From assembly GCA_025093555.1 (NCBI GenBank), contig JAIWNF010000006.1:248001-312000 (forward strand): 64,000 nucleotides of DNA, read 5' to 3'. Position numbers and translations under genes: made by a program. The notes beneath the pieces were generated by a model. That model saw only the letters and a program-made list of their open reading frames with translations, did no database searches and had not been told where the DNA came from. Source of the DNA: Circinella umbellata. Lineage: Eukaryota; Mucoromycota; Mucoromycetes; Mucorales; Lichtheimiaceae. This document shows, one piece after another, positions 59,064-64,000 of the stretch. Position 1 is the first letter of the stretch; the number at the start of each line of letters is the position of its first letter.

Positions 59064-61075
59064 ATGAGTAATTCAAAGCATCTATCACCATCCATCAAAA
59101 TTGAACAATTATCAATATGGTTACACCAACTTTCTTTCCTGGTGACTGGTGTCTGTTCCACCTTAGGTGTTCAATGGTTATTTTACACAGGTGCTGCGAG
59201 TAGGTATATAATATATTAATTATGTGAGAAGAGGAGGAAATGGATTAGTTGTTGTTGATAATAAAGCACAACAAAAACGACAATGATTTATGAGAGTTAG
59301 AGATGTGTATATAAAGTTGTCAACAATCTCTTTTTGTATTAACTTTATGTATATATAGGTGGAACTAGTTTTTTTACACAGCTTACTGGTTGTGTTGGGA
59401 GTATGTTGGCAGGGTTACTCGTCCCAATAATATCTACACGAAGAACACCAAAAATAGCTACAGAGCCACCAGGACCAACGGAAAAGAAGCAAGAACGAGA
59501 CGAATTAACAATAGATGGGGTATAATATTATAATTTATTTTTAATTGAATACTTAAAAAGTAAAGAGAGAGAGAACACTGCATCCAATTTGTGTATATGA
59601 GTTGTGTATTTATTCAGGATCAATCATGTATACACACATATTCACGCATAAAATAACAACAATAATACAAGAAGAAAAAATTAACAGCTGTTTCGTTAAT
59701 TAATAATAACCCAAACTTAGTATTCAGTCATTAACTTGGAAGAAAAGCATACTGAAAATGATAAAGAAAAAGATAATGGTGGGGGTTCATTAGAACACTT
59801 TGTGGTGGCTCGACTTGCCATTATAGATATGGTCGCTAGTGCATTTGCTACAATTGGATTTTCACTTATTGGTAGTGGGGTAAATATATAAAATAAAGTC
59901 AAATATTATATGCTTTCTGCTATTATTTTCATTTTTATACATAACTAATAACTTATAACGTTCTTTCTCGAATAATGAAAAGATGTATCAAGTTATTTTC
60001 AGCAGTGTTGTCATTTGGTGTGCGATTCTCAGCTACATATTTATGAAACGTATATTATCCGTTAGTCAATGGATAGCCATTGTAGGAACAACCGTTGGAT
60101 TAACTTTTTGTGCATTGGATGGAATGAAGACAAGTGATATTCAAGAACAAAACACGATAGATAATAATAATAGCGGAGACATTTACTTTGGTACATTAAT
60201 GGCTGTGGGTGGCACTTTTCTATATGGTATAATATCCCTTTCTGTTTTTGGAGCATCCCTGCATTTTTTTTTATAAAACGCCAAAAAAAAACTAATCTCC
60301 TAATGCATGAAAATAAAAAACATATTATACAATTATAATAGCCTGTGTTTATGTTTATGGCGATTATATTTTGTCCAAGCAGACACCTGCACCAGCTCCC
60401 ATTCGATTATGCTTTTATAACGGTATTTATACTACGCTGATCACTTTGATTTATATCAGTTTGTATACTATGCCACGTCTAAATCAGATAATTCATTTGG
60501 ATCCTGCCGTATCTCATCAAAAAATCGGTGTCATGTACGCTTTTGTTACCTTTGTCAATGCCATCCATGCTTGGAACTACTTTGCCCTTCTTGAATCTAC
60601 TGGCAGTGTAAGTTTTATATAGTTCAGTCTTTTTTTTTTCTTTTAGACAAAAAAAGGCAATCTGTACAAATGGGAGGTAGTTAGAAAAAAAATATAGAAA
60701 TGAAAAGTTAGTGCTGTAGAGCAAAATATAGAAGCATAAGTGTAGGAAAAAAAATCAATGGAGGTTTTGTATGTTTATGATGTGGATAGTCATTTTTTAT
60801 TAATTTCTATAAATTTTTATCACTTGTTAATAGGTAGCTACTGGAATTTTACAAGCCATTCGAGCTATACTAGTCTATGGAATAAGTCATTTTTGGTATT
60901 GTACAACAGATGCAGCTCAATGTAAGTGGTTCGACTTTATATTATTTTTATTTTCTAATTACGTTTGTAATATAACAATCACGCTTTTGTTTCTATAGGT
61001 TTTACAGTGAATAAAGGATGTGGAACAATTTTAGTCATTGGATGTGTTATTTTATTTACATTTAGTAATAAGTAA
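59064..61075 (+). CDS. DMT/SLC35-type multi-span membrane protein
   Basis: Seven-exon model: 59064-59199, 59359-59519, 59721-59879, 59983-60226, 60342-60607, 60834-60921, 60999-61075; 376 aa. About ten hydrophobic segments. Notable parts: FLVTGVCSTLGVQWLFYTGA, a hydrophilic cytosolic loop with EPPGPTEKKQERD, ARLAIIDMVASAFATIGFSL, VIFSSVVIWCAILSYIFMKR with LSVSQWIAIVGTTVGLTFCA, and a C-terminal half with STGSVATGILQAIRAILVYG. The internal pseudo-repeat of short helices and the motif at the end of helix 3-4 are typical of the drug/metabolite transporter superfamily (SLC35-like, Golgi or vacuolar). The substrate cannot be named. Confidence 0.8.
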
Positions 61076-62267
61076 TAAAACATTATTATATACTCTATAT
61101 ATGCATATAATAGCGTTTTAATTTTGTCGTGCACTGCTACACAATTCAATATTATTATTAATATTAATATCTTGATGCGGTTCTCTTTTGCAAAGCAAGA
61201 GACCAAAAACTAAACACCTAGTACAATTTAATTCTTCTGTTAATTAAAGAGTTATACAATTTTAACTTTATTATTACTAGACATATCCCTACATTTGATA
61301 GTCTACTGCACAGTAACAAGGAAGCAACATATAATGGTACTGACTGCCTAGTACCGTGCTATTTTTGCTGTTGCTACATTATAACGCGGCATTTGCATGT
61401 TTTATAGAGTGATACTGACACCCTGTTGAATGTCAACTTATAGAAATAACTAAAAGCAAAAAATATAAAGCATATTCTATTAATTTTTTTTCTGTATAAT
61501 AAAAGTAGTAAAGTATGTTACCTATTAGTAATCCTTGTTATAAAACTGTAAAGAAAATAATAAAGAAAATGTCTACTATCGTTTATATAATAATTGGGGT
61601 AACGACGATAGATAACAGTGAATAAAGTAATTAATATCCTCAACCCTTTTGTATATTGCTCTGGTAACAGATATGAGACCTTTTGATATTTTATGTTTAT
61701 ATTTGACATATGCATTAATATCTGCTACTGTAAGTTATTGGATTACTCTTTCATGATAAGGAAAGCTTTACGATGTGTACTTCTTCTCCGCTCTGCTGTT
61801 CTTTTATCTTTTGGTGTTCGCTGACACTCCATTTTTTAAGATTAATACTTTCTGAGTAAGCGCGAGATCGGGTCGAGGAAAAAAAATTAAAGAAAGAGCA
61901 TAAAAGTATAGAAAGAACAGCTCTATGTATATATGTAAGAGTCAAGCCCTTTCATATATATGATCATTGTTTTGTATTGTCATTTAGAGCTAAGCAATAT
62001 AAAAAACAAAGTACCCTCATCACATTAGTGAGTAGGAATGATTTAATCCACAACTTTTCGATTTACATGATCATGTATCATTATTATATTATTAATTCTT
62101 ACTATATAAATTATATGTGTGTGTATGTGTGTATGTGCAAATTAACGGATTGATAGAATTTTTGTATGTACAGTTTTAAGGAAGGTTATGTTGTTGTTTT
62201 CACTAATACAGACGCTGTGTATGCTGTTCGAAGAAAAATTATATAAGGAAAAAAAATCTTGGTAATT
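61076..62267. other. Convergent 3' intergenic region
   Basis: 1.2 kb between the membrane-protein gene (plus) and the ATR-type kinase (minus). AT-rich, a TGTG-rich stretch near 62115-62140, no gene supported. Confidence 0.5.
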
Positions 62268-64000
62268 TTAAATAAAAGCTGCCCATCCAGAAAACATTTG
62301 AGCAAGATTTCGGTTGGATGAAGCTTGTGAAATAAGCCCTGTCACTTCTTCTTGAATTGATTTTCCACTATCAATTTTCATGCCGATTTTTCTTACTTGA
62401 TTTTGAGCAAGCTCCTATATATATGATATAATGATTGATAATTTTTTTTTTGCCCAACAATTCCACCAAATTAGTATATTCATTATATAAATAATATTCC
62501 ACCTTCTTTTTCAAAAGAGAAAAAATACCTCAACAGTATTTTTAGCTTGCTCTGCATATGCTTTTCTTTGCCATTCAGTAATTGGGTCGTGTGCAAGTGT
62601 TTGGAAAACAGAAAGTAATTGAATTTTGTTACGTCTCATAATATCTAACGTAACTTCACAGGTTTTACGAAACATTCCTGAATATAATTTTCTTGTAAGT
62701 AGGAGAAAAAAATTGTTACATTCATTTTGTATCTATTATTACCTTCAACACCTAATACTCCCATAGCATCGATTAAGTTCTTGGTAAGACGAAATGGTAC
62801 TATTTCTGGTACTGATAATGCAAGTCCCTGACAATACGTAAAAATAATTAGATTGGTAAACAAAAAGAGAAAAGTCTATGAATCGTTTTATGAGTTATAT
62901 TCATATATGATATAAAAAGAACTTACTCGTTCGAACAACATATTGACATCTACGTGTACGCAATCACCCGTAGTCTGATCAAATAAAATATTTTCAGCAT
63001 GCCGATCACCAAGACTATTATAATATTGATAGAATAAATAGAGAAAGACGATAAGAAATATTTTTTTGACATACGATAAACGACGTGAGAAAAAAGAAAA
63101 AACTAACCCAAGGATGTATCCAACAATGGACATAACAGCTAAGGTTCGAATATATCGTGATCGACTTGCAAACCATTGAGAAGGTTCAGGGAATGTTTCC
63201 ATAAACCACCTTGAGAATACAGCGGGACATCTAAAGAGTGATTTGATTGATTTAATATATATTTTACTAAAAGTAAAAATAATTTAGATTGATGCATTTA
63301 CTTACTTTGGTAAGATTTCATTTATAAATATCTTTTCTTTTTCATCAGCTGTTTTTACATTTTCCAATGTTATACGTGCAAATGCTGTAACTTTTTTCAT
63401 CTCTATATTAATCATTGCCCATTCTTGTGCAACGATTGCTTTCAGTGGGCTTAAGTTATTAATCCATTCAATCAAACCCCAATTTTCACCAAGAGGAATG
63501 ATACCATAAGTCCGAATATCTGTTTTCATTTATCATTAATTAATAAATAGATCTTTCATTTAATATATATTTCACATAATAGTGATATTCACTTACAAAG
63601 ATCTCGTTCCCGTGCTTTAGCGTCTCGTTTTAAGAAAGAACTAATCATATGATTAAATTCCATCATACGTGCGTCTTTACGAAGATCGTCATTTTGTTTG
63701 ACCAAAAATGTGTATTTCTTGCCATCAGAACCATAAAGTGAAATCTTTTTCGGTTGTTGCAAAGATCGCATCACTTCATAAGTTGATCCAATACCTTATT
63801 TGAATTGTTACGGTCAGTATCAAAGGCTGATAAGTTAGAAGAAAAAAAGCAGCGTCACTCACTTTGAATTAAAGGAAAATCTGTTGATGACGATGAATAA
63901 GGTTCATTGGTGCTATTATTGGTTGATGATACTTCTGGGAGTTCAGGAATCAAGGCACGTTGTGAGGGAACGTAAATTTGGAGATTTGAAAGACTACTAA
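62268..64000 (-). CDS. ATR: ATR/Mec1/Rad3 checkpoint kinase, C-terminal end (partial)
   Basis: Eight exons are visible, the first one cut by the window edge: 63863-64000 (open upstream), 63597-63794, 63306-63519, 63108-63230, 62927-63014, 62743-62827, 62529-62677, 62268-62414; about 380 codons. The PIKK kinase domain is clear: SLQQPKKISLYGSDGKKYTF with LVKQNDDLRKDARMMEFN, YIRTYGIIPLGENWGLIEWI, then AVMSIVGYILGLGDRHAENI (catalytic loop GDRH...N), CVHVDVNMLFE (metal-binding Asp, DFG equivalent), VPEIVPFRLTKNLIDAMG, and a FATC end NLAQMFSGWAAFI. ATR-specific features are DAMGVLGVEGMFRKTCEVTL and the short FATC. It phosphorylates checkpoint targets at stalled forks in the nucleus. The FAT domain and HEAT repeats lie outside the window. 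Confidence 0.93.

Noticed and set aside
1..64000. CRISPR arrays, rRNA or tRNA genes
   Set aside because: No spaced direct-repeat array, no rRNA-like blocks and no cloverleaf with good A and B boxes seen by eye; a tRNAscan run would be the decisive check.

Overview
The window looks like nuclear DNA of an early-diverging fungus, most likely Mucoromycota (Mucorales-like). It is AT-rich, with intron-dense genes (GT-AG introns of roughly 50-200 nt), short intergenic spaces with long pyrimidine and A/T tracts, LINE and Mutator-like elements of the kind common in Mucorales genomes, and a protein resembling a repeat-family I associate with Mucorales. Genus and species cannot be decided from the sequence alone.

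Layout. 1-10.8 kb is accessory DNA: a decayed LINE tail (about 110-460), one small secreted-protein candidate (992-1150, minus), an unexplained GC-richer island with a possible Pol III transcript (2590-3115), and a nearly intact 5.1-kb two-ORF LINE on the minus strand (4927-10080) bounded by perfect 138-bp direct repeats. 10.8-13.7 kb holds a convergent pair: a CCDC130/Saf4 splicing factor (plus) and an unrecognised 260-aa gene (minus). 13.7-20.8 kb is gene-poor and contains a second LINE relic, a 761-bp TA-flanked inverted-repeat element (MITE) inserted beside it, and a CA-rich minisatellite. 20.8-36.1 kb is the complete cytoplasmic dynein heavy chain (13 exons, 4689 aa). 36.5-39 kb is pyruvate kinase (8 exons, 528 aa). 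39.8-44.8 kb has a 459-aa protein of unknown function (minus), an unresolved broken-looking locus, and a decayed MULE transposase. 45.9-50 kb is a convergent pair: a STYX-like dual-specificity phosphatase (plus) and a 12-TM MFS permease (minus). 50-57.8 kb is mostly intergenic, with an ISG12/IFI6-27-like small membrane protein and a third LINE relic. 57.8-64 kb carries cytochrome b5, a DMT/SLC35-like membrane protein and the C-terminal kinase end of an ATR/Mec1/Rad3 checkpoint kinase that runs off the right edge.

The recognisable genes are unlinked housekeeping functions (splicing, microtubule motor, glycolysis, phosphatase signalling, transport, electron transfer, DNA-damage checkpoint). There is no sign of an operon or biosynthetic cluster. 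All exon models were read by eye: each listed complete model is divisible by three, ends in a stop and uses GT-AG introns, but none is backed by transcripts. The most unusual features are the LINE (long flanking repeats, one in-frame TAG between endonuclease and reverse transcriptase, A30 tract before ORF2), the MITE with iterated CTAAACCGGTA motifs, the STYX-like protein that keeps a CX5R signature, the 10-nt and 15-nt microexons, and the unexplained island near 2.6-3.1 kb.
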